DNA of 53,073 nt from an uncultured Oscillospiraceae bacterium (lineage in GTDB: Bacteria; Bacillota; Clostridia; Oscillospirales; Oscillospiraceae): positions 5,138-58,210 of the forward strand of contig CAJTUD010000002.1 in assembly GCA_910579725.1 (NCBI GenBank), in the 5' to 3' direction. The position numbers and the translations under genes are program-made. Shown here in pieces: positions 9,746 to 16,706 of the stretch; position 1 is the stretch's first letter; every line of letters starts with the position of its first letter. Under the pieces are notes generated by a model. The model was not told the DNA's origin, did no database searches, and saw only the letters and a program-made list of their open reading frames with translations.

Positions 9746-10039
9746 TTACTGAACCTTCTTGCCAATCAAAAAACCGGCAACCGCACCAATCAAACATATT
9801 CCCGCAGGAATCAAAATAAATGTGGCAAAATACTGATTTTCAGCAAGTACACTCTCGGACACAACACCCAGGCTGTAAGTAATTAGTGCATAAATGTGCA
9901 ACCCAATAGCAAACACACAGCCAAAGGTGGATATAAGCATTGGAATATACCGAATGGCTTTATGAATCGCGTTTTTGGTGCATAACAACTGAGTCAATGC
10001 AAAAGCAATGAACAGAACAATACATAAAAAGGTACTCAC
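9746..10039 (-). CDS. Small membrane protein with about three helices, unknown function
   Basis: A 97-residue hydrophobic protein with three predicted membrane segments (STFLCIVLFIAFALT, PMLISTFGCVFAIGLHIYALI, FATFILIPAGICLIGAVAGF) and a KK-containing C-terminus. The reading frame is open further upstream, but GAGGAG followed by the GTG at 10039 is the best start and sits just downstream of a strong promoter. It is more AT-rich than its neighbours. The family is not recognised and no partner gene is evident. Confidence 0.65.
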   Translation of the reverse strand: MSTFLCIVLFIAFALTQLLCTKNAIHKAIRYIPMLISTFGCVFAIGLHIYALITYSLGVVSESVLAENQYFATFILIPAGICLIGAVAGFLIGKKVQ

Positions 10040-10078
10040 ATTATCACACTCCTCATTAACTTTTGATTTATTGAGGCG

Positions 10079-10107
10079 ATTATAGCACAAGACTCCTGCT
10101 ATATCAA
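10079..10107 (-). promoter_or_regulatory. Promoter of the 97-residue membrane protein gene
   Basis: Read on the minus strand: TTGATA, a 17-base spacer, and a perfect TATAAT, about 40 bases before the start codon. It is divergent from the T-box operon promoter at 10181. Confidence 0.75.
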
Positions 10108-10180
10108 TGCGCTTTTGTGGAAATCGCCAAAGTTATATCCCAGCAACACTTTCCTGAAAAGGGACAACGGAGATGCGCTC

Positions 10181-10209
10181 TTGACAAATCCCTGATTTCC
10201 CGCTATACT
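10181..10209 (+). promoter_or_regulatory. Promoter of the tyrosine T-box operon
   Basis: TTGACA (10181-10186), a 17-base spacer and TATACT (10204-10209). The predicted transcript start is near 10216, right where the T-box leader begins. Confidence 0.85.
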
Positions 10210-10215
10210 ACCATC

Positions 10216-10487
10216 AGTCAAGGCAATGACGGGAACCAGTAGCGTGGTTACAGCCCTGCCAAGAGAGCCCCCGGTGGGTGGAAGGGGGAGAGGGCGGCGG
10301 CGTGAATACATCCCTGAGCAGCGGACCAAAGCGGTAAAACACCGTGTGTAGGCTCCGCCGGGTGCGCCCGATACAGCGCCGGGGTCCTGTTTGGGACCGC
10401 ACAAGGCCGCGCTCTGCAAAGAGTCGGCGAACCAGAGGTGGTACCGCGAGCTTTCGCCCTCTGTCCCTGCCAGGGACGGAGGGCTTT
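10216..10487 (+). promoter_or_regulatory. T-box leader, tyrosine specifier (UAC)
   Basis: A leader of about 270 bases that senses uncharged tRNA and controls read-through. Stem I shows the conserved AGAGAG (10262-10267) and GGTGG-GAA distal-loop elements. The specifier region reads GTGAATACATCCCTGAG, placing TAC (tyrosine) at 10307-10309. The T-box proper, AACCAGAGGTGGTACCGCG, occupies 10430-10448. It is followed by a terminator whose left arm can instead pair with the T-box to form the antiterminator. The third gene of the operon is tyrS, which agrees with the specifier. Class and position are very secure; the specifier call rests on the standard stem I layout. Confidence 0.93.
10456..10487 (+). 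terminator. Regulated terminator of the T-box leader
   Basis: A 13-bp stem (GCCCTCTGTCCCT with AGGGACGGAGGGC, one G-U pair), a 3-base loop, then TTT. Its left arm is complementary to part of the T-box element at 10430-10448, giving the expected terminator/antiterminator switch. Confidence 0.88.
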
Positions 10488-10530
10488 GTCATACCCGGCA
10501 AAGGATATGGAAAACCAGAGGTGATCTTTA

Positions 10531-11274
10531 ATGCTGAACAATAAAATCCGGACGCAGGAAGAGATCGACACCTATCTGCTTGATCTGAAAAGGTGGATGG
10601 CAGAGGAGGAGAAAAAGCCCCCGGAGGAAATGACGGCATTTTTCGTCAGCCGTCTGGACCGCTACGAGGATGTACACCTGGAAAATTGGGGAGAGCTGTA
10701 TGCCCACATTGCGGAGTTCTTCGATGAGGGGCTGACGGCGCTGCTGGACATTGGTTGCGGAACGGGACTGGAGCTGGAGGCTATATTCCGGAGATTCCCG
10801 GAGGCGCAGGTTACGGGAATTGATCTGTCGGCAGGTATGCTCTCCCGGGCGCGGGAAAAATATGCCGGGATGAATTTTTATGCTGTTGAGGCGGACTATT
10901 TTTCCTGCCCCTTCCCCACCGGGACCTATGACGCGGCGCTCTCCTTTGAGACGCTCCATCACTATCCCTATGAAAAGAAAGGGAAAATTTATGAAAAACT
11001 GTTTCACACCTTGAAAACCGGCGGATATTATATCGAGTGCGATTATGTCGCCTGCTGCTGGGAAGAGGAATCGCTGTGCCGGGAACACTATAGCAGGATG
11101 CGGCGGAAAAGCGGTCTGCCAGAGGATATATTTCTCCACGTGGACACCCCCCTTACGCTGGAACATCAGCGGGAACTGATGGAGGCGGCCGGGTTCCGGG
11201 TGTGGGTCCTGTACCAGAACAGCGGAACTGTGCTGTTCCGGGCGGAGAAACAGAACAAAGGAGGACGAATCTGA
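10531..11274 (+). CDS. Class I SAM-dependent methyltransferase, first gene of the Tyr T-box operon
   Basis: A 247-residue Rossmann-fold methyltransferase. Motif I is LLDIGCGTGLELE (near residues 72-84), followed by the acidic ribose contact in VTGIDLSAGML and motif III-like ALSFETLHHY. An N-terminal helical segment of about 60 residues precedes the fold. The substrate is not predictable. ATG 10531 follows AGAGGTGA with a 6-7 base spacer and comes 43 bases after the T-box terminator, so expression should rise when tRNA-Tyr is uncharged. Its stop codon overlaps the start of the GNAT gene (TGATG), indicating translational coupling. A role linked to tyrosine or tRNA-Tyr is an inference from the regulation only. 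Confidence 0.88.
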   Translation: MLNNKIRTQEEIDTYLLDLKRWMAEEEKKPPEEMTAFFVSRLDRYEDVHLENWGELYAHIAEFFDEGLTALLDIGCGTGLELEAIFRRFPEAQVTGIDLSAGMLSRAREKYAGMNFYAVEADYFSCPFPTGTYDAALSFETLHHYPYEKKGKIYEKLFHTLKTGGYYIECDYVACCWEEESLCREHYSRMRRKSGLPEDIFLHVDTPLTLEHQRELMEAAGFRVWVLYQNSGTVLFRAEKQNKGGRI

Positions 11275-11864
11275 TGAGCCTTACCATTCGGAAGGGAACG
11301 CCAGGGGATCTGGACGCACTGGAACAGCTTTATGGAGAGGTCTGCGACCATCTGGCGGCCAACGTCAACTATACCGGCTGGAAGCGGGACATTTATCCTG
11401 TCCGGCAGGACGCAGAAGCAGGACTTCAGGAAGGCGGTCTCTTTCTGGCAGAGGAAAACGGCGAAATGGCAGGCTCCTTCATTCTCAGCCACAAACAGGA
11501 ACCCGCCTATGACAGTGTGAAGTGGCAGGCAGAGCTGGAAAAGCAGGATGTGCTGACTGTTTATACTTTCGCCGTGAGCCCACGGCTGCGGGGCCGGGGC
11601 ACAGGCCGGGCAATGCTGGAATACGCATCCCGATATGGGGCGGAGCATGGCGTCCGAGCACTGCGGCTGGATGTATATGAGGGAAACCTCCCGGCCATCA
11701 GACTGTACGAGTCCGCCGGATTCCGGTACGTGGATACCGTAAGTCTGGGACTGGAGGACATCGGCCTGGACTGGTTCCGGCTGTATGAAAAGCTGTTGGA
11801 AACGCCGGTAGGAGAACACGCCGCCGCAGTATCCGCCGGGAAAACAGAATCCCATGATTTTTGA
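11274..11864 (+). CDS. GNAT family N-acetyltransferase, second gene of the Tyr T-box operon
   Basis: A 196-residue acetyl-CoA-dependent acetyltransferase. The acetyl-CoA pyrophosphate loop is SPRLRGRGTGRAML (RxxGxG/A, near residues 103-115), preceded by a hydrophobic beta strand (VLTVYTFAV). The C-terminal motif B region, LDVYEGNLPAIRLYESAGFRY, is highly typical of GNATs that act on amino acids, peptides or small amines. ATG 11274 lies 7 bases after AAAGGAGGA and overlaps the methyltransferase stop codon; the reading frame extends upstream but that part lies inside the methyltransferase gene. The substrate is unknown. Confidence 0.9.
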   Translation: MSLTIRKGTPGDLDALEQLYGEVCDHLAANVNYTGWKRDIYPVRQDAEAGLQEGGLFLAEENGEMAGSFILSHKQEPAYDSVKWQAELEKQDVLTVYTFAVSPRLRGRGTGRAMLEYASRYGAEHGVRALRLDVYEGNLPAIRLYESAGFRYVDTVSLGLEDIGLDWFRLYEKLLETPVGEHAAAVSAGKTESHDF

Positions 11865-11905
11865 ATAAAGGCATATTGCCGAATAAAGAAAGGATATATT
11901 CACTG

Positions 11906-13132
11906 ATGCAGTTATACGAAGAACTGGTGGCCCGGGGATTGATCGCCCAAGTCACCAACGAGGATGAAATCCGTGAAATGATCAATGCGGGCAAAGCCAC
12001 CTTCTACATTGGCTTTGACTGCACCGCCGACAGCCTGACGGCCGGCCACTTCATGGCTTTGACACTGATGAAGCGCCTCCAGATGGCAGGCAACAAGCCT
12101 ATCGCCCTCATCGGCGGCGGCACCACTATGATCGGCGATCCCTCCGGCCGCACCGATATGCGGAAAATGCTCACCCGGGAGGATATCGACCACAATGCCG
12201 AGTGTTTCAAGCACCAGATGGAGCGGTTCATTCAGTTCGGCGAGGGCAAGGCCCAGATGGTCAACAACGCTGACTGGCTGCTGGAACTCAACTATGTAAA
12301 GCTGCTCAGAGAAGTGGGGGCCTGCTTCTCCGTGAACAATATGCTTCGGGCAGACTGCTACAAACAGCGGATGGAAAAGGGATTGAGCTTCCTGGAGTTC
12401 AATTACATGATCATGCAGTCCTACGACTTCTACCACCTCTTCCAGACTCACGGCTGCAACATGCAGTTCGGCGGCAACGATCAGTGGTCCAATATGCTGG
12501 GCGGCACTGAGCTTATTCGCCGGAAACTGGGCAAGGACGCACACTGCATGACCATCAATCTGCTCACCGACTCCCAAGGCAACAAGATGGGCAAAACCGC
12601 CGGCAACGCCATATGGCTGGACCCCAACAAGACCAGCCCTTACGATTTTTACCAGTACTGGCGGAATGTGGAAGATGCGGACGTGATGAAATGCATTCGC
12701 TGGCTCACTTTCCTTCCTCTGGAACAGGTCGATGCAATGGACAGCTGGTCTGGCAGCCAGCTCAACCAGGCCAAGGAGATTCTGGCCTGGGAGCTGACCA
12801 GTATGGTCCACGGCAAAGAGGAGGCCGACAAGGCCCAGAGTGCCGCCCGCGCCCTATTTGGCGGCGGCGGAGACAATTCCGACATGCCCACTACCGAGCT
12901 GACCACCGACAGCTTCGGCGATGGGGAGATCGGAATCATGAATCTGCTGGTGGCCTGCGGTCTGGCGCCCTCTAAGGGGGAGGCCCGGCGGCTGGTGCAG
13001 CAGGGCGGCGTGTCCGTAGGCGATGAGAAGATCACCGATATCGACCGGAAGTTCGGCTGCGAGCTGTTTCTGGGAGACGGTCTGGTGATTAAAAAGGGCA
13101 AAAAGGTCTTCCATCGGGCGGTGATGAGCTGA
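11906..13132 (+). CDS. tyrS: Tyrosyl-tRNA synthetase
   Basis: Charges tRNA-Tyr with tyrosine. The 408-residue class I synthetase begins MQLYEELVARG, as TyrS proteins do. The HIGH-equivalent motif is LTAGHFM near residue 48, and the KMSKS-equivalent is KMGKT near residue 230. A C-terminal S4 RNA-binding domain is visible (GEARRLVQQGGVSVGDEKI). A TTG at 11861 is in frame, but ATG 11906 with AAAGGA upstream matches the family N-terminus. It is the last gene of the T-box operon, 41 bases after the GNAT gene, and is followed by a strong terminator. Control by a Tyr T-box is the normal arrangement for tyrS in Firmicutes. Confidence 0.97.
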   Translation: MQLYEELVARGLIAQVTNEDEIREMINAGKATFYIGFDCTADSLTAGHFMALTLMKRLQMAGNKPIALIGGGTTMIGDPSGRTDMRKMLTREDIDHNAECFKHQMERFIQFGEGKAQMVNNADWLLELNYVKLLREVGACFSVNNMLRADCYKQRMEKGLSFLEFNYMIMQSYDFYHLFQTHGCNMQFGGNDQWSNMLGGTELIRRKLGKDAHCMTINLLTDSQGNKMGKTAGNAIWLDPNKTSPYDFYQYWRNVEDADVMKCIRWLTFLPLEQVDAMDSWSGSQLNQAKEILAWELTSMVHGKEEADKAQSAARALFGGGGDNSDMPTTELTTDSFGDGEIGIMNLLVACGLAPSKGEARRLVQQGGVSVGDEKITDIDRKFGCELFLGDGLVIKKGKKVFHRAVMS

Positions 13133-13151
13133 ACTTTTTTGACAATCTGAA

Positions 13152-13184
13152 AGCCCGGTGCGGAAAATCCGCGCCGGGCTCTTT
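13152..13184. terminator. Terminator after tyrS
   Basis: A 12-bp stem (AGCCCGG.GCGG paired with CCGC.CCGGGCT), an AAAAT loop, then CTTTTCG. The opposite strand gives a usable terminator for the convergent XRE gene only if it reads past its stop codon. Confidence 0.85.
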
Positions 13185-13189
13185 TCGTA

Positions 13190-13981
13190 CTACTGCCTTT
13201 TTAACGATAATTTCTCCACCGCCCAGGCAATCAGAACACACAGAACGTCAAAGGCCAGTACCGCACCGAAGACGAGAAGCGTATCAAAGTCCCAATACCG
13301 GAGAGTGCAGAGAAAATTGATGCAGAAATGCAGCACGATGCCCAGCAGCACGATCAATGGCAGGGCCTTCACTCTGTCTCGTTTGTAGTGGCACCAGGCC
13401 CAGTACACCACCCAGGCGTAGACTGAGGATGCGATGACAATAAGGATTGCCAGAAACTCACCCTGGTAGAAGAACAGAGCAAGCAGCCCAACGGACGCGA
13501 TGATCAGAGCGTTCCGGACAGGCTTATCCTCTGTGCGCAGCAAGGGGTAGCACACAGCCCAGCCATAGGCAATCCACTGGATTGGCACCAGAGATCCCCC
13601 AAAGCGGAATCTGTCAACAATACACAGCACCAGTACCGCGATCAGACACCCTGCGGTCAGCACCACAAAGGTCCACCACCGCCAGCCGCCGCTCTTACTC
13701 CGGACGGTCTCCGCGTAGGCCATTGCGTCCACCACCACGTCTTCCACCTCCGGCGGCACCAGAGACGCCTCGTCCTGCTCCCCGGCCAGCAGTTCGGTGA
13801 CGCTGACTTCCAGAGCCGCCGCCAGCTCCCGCAGGAGCGTGATGTCCGGATAACTCACGGCCCGCTCCCACTTGCTGACGGCCTTGTCGGTGACACCCAG
13901 CCTGTCCGCCAGCTGGAGCTGGGTGAGCCCCAACTCCAGCCTCCGGTCCCGGATGAACCGGCTGATCTTGTTTTCTTCCAT
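13190..13981 (-). CDS. XRE-family HTH regulator fused to a membrane domain
   Basis: A 263-residue protein. Residues 1-65 form a Cro/C1-type helix-turn-helix (LGLTQLQLADRLGVTDKAVS), followed by a linker, and from about residue 100 on come five or six hydrophobic segments (for example TFVVLTAGCLIAVLVLCIV). Membrane-anchored XRE proteins of this kind are common in Clostridia, and the signal they sense is unknown. ATG 13981 is chosen because AAGGAGG precedes it with normal spacing; the frame is open for 54 more codons upstream but these overlap the promoter. It has its own promoter and palindromes just upstream, so it may control itself. The nearest upstream gene on the same strand is a decayed ABC transporter, perhaps a former target. 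Confidence 0.85.
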   Translation of the reverse strand: MEENKISRFIRDRRLELGLTQLQLADRLGVTDKAVSKWERAVSYPDITLLRELAAALEVSVTELLAGEQDEASLVPPEVEDVVVDAMAYAETVRSKSGGWRWWTFVVLTAGCLIAVLVLCIVDRFRFGGSLVPIQWIAYGWAVCYPLLRTEDKPVRNALIIASVGLLALFFYQGEFLAILIVIASSVYAWVVYWAWCHYKRDRVKALPLIVLLGIVLHFCINFLCTLRYWDFDTLLVFGAVLAFDVLCVLIAWAVEKLSLKRQ

Positions 13982-14010
13982 GTCCGCGCCCTCCTTGCGT
14001 TGATAGAGCC

Positions 14011-14040
14011 ATTGTAGGCCGGCTTCCGGCAGAAAATCAA
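14011..14040 (-). promoter_or_regulatory. Promoter of the XRE-membrane regulator
   Basis: Read on the minus strand: TTGATT, an 18-base spacer, TACAAT, about 30 bases before the start codon. Confidence 0.6.
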
Positions 14041-14045
14041 CCGCT

Positions 14046-14080
14046 AATCGGTCGATTTGCAAGGTAAACCATCGGTTTAC
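14046..14080. promoter_or_regulatory. Two palindromes upstream of the XRE gene, candidate operators
   Basis: GTAAACCATCGGTTTAC (14064-14080) is a perfect 7-bp inverted repeat with a 3-base centre. AATCGGTCGATT (14046-14057) is a shorter perfect palindrome. Both share an ATCGGT core and lie directly upstream of the -35 box. Autoregulation by the XRE protein is the natural reading but is inference. Confidence 0.45.
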
Positions 14081-14240
14081 CCGCGCTAAGAGATGAAGAC
14101 AGAGATCGCTGCCAAAAAAGAGACGACGAAGCTGCTGCAGCAACGTTCAGGCAGGATATGAAATCTCTTAACGATTATAAATCCACCTTTGGATTTTCTG
14201 GCTGTGACCGGACTCGCCGGAAACAATTGGCAATTATTTA

Positions 14241-14434
14241 AGAACCTGTATTCATAACCGGGGGATGCCGGATGGACGAAGAGATTTTCCCGTGAAGCGC
14301 CGCAAAGCGGCGCTTTTAGCGCTAAGCCCGCCGCAGGCGGGCCAGCTATACTGACGCATGGCAAGGGAAATCGACGCAGTATGGTGGAAAAAAGGCCGGC
14401 TAGGCGGCGTGCAGCAGTTGTGAATACAGGTTCT
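14241..14434. mobile_element. MITE-like element, 194 bp, 14-bp terminal inverted repeats
   Basis: Perfect terminal inverted repeats, AGAACCTGTATTCA at 14241-14254 and its complement at 14421-14434. Similarity continues inward (AAC after one mismatch), giving 17 of 18. Inside are GC-rich hairpins (AAGCGCCGC-AAA-GCGGCGCTT near 14294 and a GCCCGCC/GGCGGGC stem near 14327) and no gene. Size, ends and lack of coding capacity fit a non-autonomous element moved by a transposase elsewhere. No clear target duplication could be read. The right end supplies the stop codon of the adjacent ABC pseudogene. Confidence 0.6.
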
Positions 14435-15178
14435 AAGTCCACTTGGATACTGTATAGAGAGGATAAAAGTATTCCCTGCGTTCCATCAACTCCTGAAAGG
14501 TGCCCTTCTCCTCAATTCTTCCGTTCTTCATTACCAATATCTCATCATACTGTTCCAGCATCTCAGGGATAAGCTTGTGGGTGATGTGGAGATCATAAGT
14601 TTGTCCGTTTCTTTTAGAAGCGTACTCTCAATCTCTGTCCCTGTTTGCATATCCAGGTTGGAAGTAAACTCATCCAGGAGATACACCGGGGGATCGTTAA
14701 TCATAGCCCTGGCCAAAGCAAATCTCTGCCGCTGGCCGGCAGACAGATTGGCACCCTTCTCCGTGATTTGGGTCTCAAGACCCATGGGAAGCGCACTGAT
14801 AACCTCTTCCAGCTTAGACGCGCGGACCACTCTATTGGTATTCAAATCCGCTATGTAGGTGGAGCTGTTCTTGGAATTGAACTCCGGAACGCTCTGGTCC
14901 ATAATCTTCTCAAAGAGGTCCTGGCGGAGTCTGGACTTGACGTGCCAGATATATCTGTTTTTCACAAAGCCATAGAAACTTTGAAAAAACAGATAAAACA
15001 CAAGCCAGACCATGGACAGAAAGAACACACGGGCCAGCCGGTCCACAGAGCCATCCACAGCCAGATTCACAAAGGCCCCATCAACAAAGCCCATACACAT
15101 TCCCAAAAGCGCAGATACGGCCCCGGAAACTGCGCAAATCACAAATTGTGCCGGCTTGATGAAAAGATATTTTCTCAT
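14433..15178 (-). pseudogene. ABC half-transporter relic, internal deletion plus frameshift
   Basis: The start is normal: ATG 15178 after AAGGAG, then a membrane domain (MRKYLFIKPAQFVICAVSG ...). Around base 14835 the frame jumps from the membrane domain (STYIADLN) directly into the late nucleotide-binding domain (VVRASKLEEVISALP). Roughly 300 or more residues, including the Walker A motif, are missing. The signature motif NLSAGQRQRFALARA and Walker B VYLLDEFTSNLD remain. A missing base near 14590 then shifts the frame; the proper ending (ITHKLIPEMLEQYDEILVMKNG ...) continues in another frame to a TAG at 14433, inside the MITE end. It cannot make an active transporter. Similar in design to the relic at 30322-31186. 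Confidence 0.85.
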
Positions 15179-15411
15179 AATAGCTCCTTGTTGATACAAT
15201 TATTTATCTAAGAGCCTATTTTGCACCTCAATGTATGGGAACTACAAAGACTTTTAACAAAACCTGAGCGGAAAATCCACCGTCAAGACGTCCGCGCTGC
15301 GGTATTGCCCTCAATATAGCACAGGCAGACCTTTGGATCCCTTCCGTCCCACGGATCAGATCAAGGACGTATTGCACCGGCTTTTCCAGTAGGCGTAAGC
15401 GCAGGCCAGGA

Positions 15412-16188
15412 TCATGGCTTCTTTTCTCCACCGCCTTCCCGCTTCAGCTCCTCGTACACCTCCGAGAGCAGCCGCCGGCTAGCCTTGCTGTCCTGGAAGT
15501 CGGATTCTCGGAACATGTCCGGCCGCCGCCGCAGGGTACGGAGCATGGACTGGCGTTTCCGCCAGAGGGCCACATTGGCATGGTGACCGCTGAGGAGGAC
15601 CTCCGGCACCTTTCTCCCATGCCACTCCTCCGGCCGGCTGTACTGTGGGTATTCCAGCAGTCCGTTCCAGTGGCTCTCGTCCTCGTAGCAGGCCGCCTCC
15701 GGTAGCACTCCGGGAACCATACGGCATACCGCGTCCGCCACCGCCATGGCAGGAATCTCCCCACCGGTGAGAACAAAGTCCCCCATGGAAATCTCCTCGT
15801 CCACACATTCCTCAAGAAAACGCTCGTCCACGCCTTCATAGTGTCCGCAGACCAGAATCAGGTGATCGTAGTCCGCCAACAGCTGCCGGGCCTTGGCCTG
15901 ACAAAAGGTAGTCCCGCAGGGGGAGAGGTAGATGGTCCGGGTCCGCCCCGTACCGAAGTTGGCCCGGATGTAGGCCCAGCAGCGGTACAAAGGGTCCGCC
16001 TGCATCACGGCCCCCCTGCCGCCGCCGTATGGGTAATCGTCCACCTGTTTCTGCTTGTTGACGGTGAAGTCCCGGATCTGGTGGGCCCGGATACGGATGA
16101 AGCCCCGCTCCTGGGCCCGGCCCAGAATAGACTCGTTCATCATATCCCCCACCGTCTCGGGGAACAGCGTCATGATGTCAATCCGCAT
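15412..16188 (-). CDS. trmD: tRNA (guanine-37-N1)-methyltransferase TrmD
   Basis: Methylates G37 next to the anticodon of tRNAs reading CUN, CCN and CGG, keeping the reading frame. The 258-residue SPOUT protein begins MRIDIMTLFPE and carries the trefoil-knot SAM site (LVCGHYEGVDER near 112-123, and SMGDFVLTGGE near 134-144). The YGGGRGAVM segment takes the place of the more usual YGGGxGMVM loop. The end of rimM overlaps its start by 11 bases, so the two are coupled, as is usual for this pair. The stretch downstream (15179-15411) shows no gene. Confidence 0.97.
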   Translation of the reverse strand: MRIDIMTLFPETVGDMMNESILGRAQERGFIRIRAHQIRDFTVNKQKQVDDYPYGGGRGAVMQADPLYRCWAYIRANFGTGRTRTIYLSPCGTTFCQAKARQLLADYDHLILVCGHYEGVDERFLEECVDEEISMGDFVLTGGEIPAMAVADAVCRMVPGVLPEAACYEDESHWNGLLEYPQYSRPEEWHGRKVPEVLLSGHHANVALWRKRQSMLRTLRRRPDMFRESDFQDSKASRRLLSEVYEELKREGGGEKKP

Positions 16189-16684
16189 GTGTACCCAGCC
16201 CCTCCATCATGTGAATATCCATGGTTTCCCCGGGCACGTCAATCCGGGCAATGAAGGCTGGAACGGCGGGAACCAGATACTCGTCCCTCCCGCCCCGGAC
16301 AACGTAGATTTTATGGGCGGGATAGGTCAGAACCTCCTCCACCTTCCCCAGCTCTTCGCCGGTATCCGCGTCCCGGGCGGTAAGTCCCACCAGCTCCTGG
16401 TCAAAGTACTCCCCCTCCGGCAGCTGCACGTCCAGGCGGCGGATGGAAACGCTCCTCCCTTTGAGCGCCAGCGCGGCATCCATGCTGTCCACTCCTTCCA
16501 GCTTTGCCAGCAGACAGCCCTTGTGCACCCTCCCCGCCATAAGGCGGCAGGGCTTCTCCCCAATATACAGCGTACTGCACTCTGCCAGCAGCTCCGGCTC
16601 CACTCCCTGAGGCAGCACCTTGACCTCTCCCCGGATACCGTGGGTGTTGACAATCTGTCCGGCGGTAATGAATGACAGTTCCAT
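16178..16684 (-). CDS. rimM: Ribosome maturation factor RimM
   Basis: Assembly factor for the 30S ribosomal head that binds S19. The 168-residue protein has the N-terminal RimM barrel (ITAGQIVNTHGIRGEVKVLP) and the C-terminal PRC-barrel (YFDQELVGLTARDADTGEELG ... IYVVRG). ATG 16684 follows AAAGGAG. It sits between the BTAD regulator (22 bases upstream) and trmD (overlapping). The common neighbours rpsP and the KH protein are not here, so the usual rpsP-rimM-trmD cluster has been split. Confidence 0.96.
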   Translation of the reverse strand: MELSFITAGQIVNTHGIRGEVKVLPQGVEPELLAECSTLYIGEKPCRLMAGRVHKGCLLAKLEGVDSMDAALALKGRSVSIRRLDVQLPEGEYFDQELVGLTARDADTGEELGKVEEVLTYPAHKIYVVRGGRDEYLVPAVPAFIARIDVPGETMDIHMMEGLGTHAD

Positions 16685-16706
16685 GATGACTCTCCTTTGC
16701 GTCCTT

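Noticed and set aside
10181..10530. Protein-coding ORFs overlapping the T-box leader
   Set aside because: Several frames are open across 10214-10639, but the conserved T-box elements, promoter and terminator explain the region, and none has a start signal.
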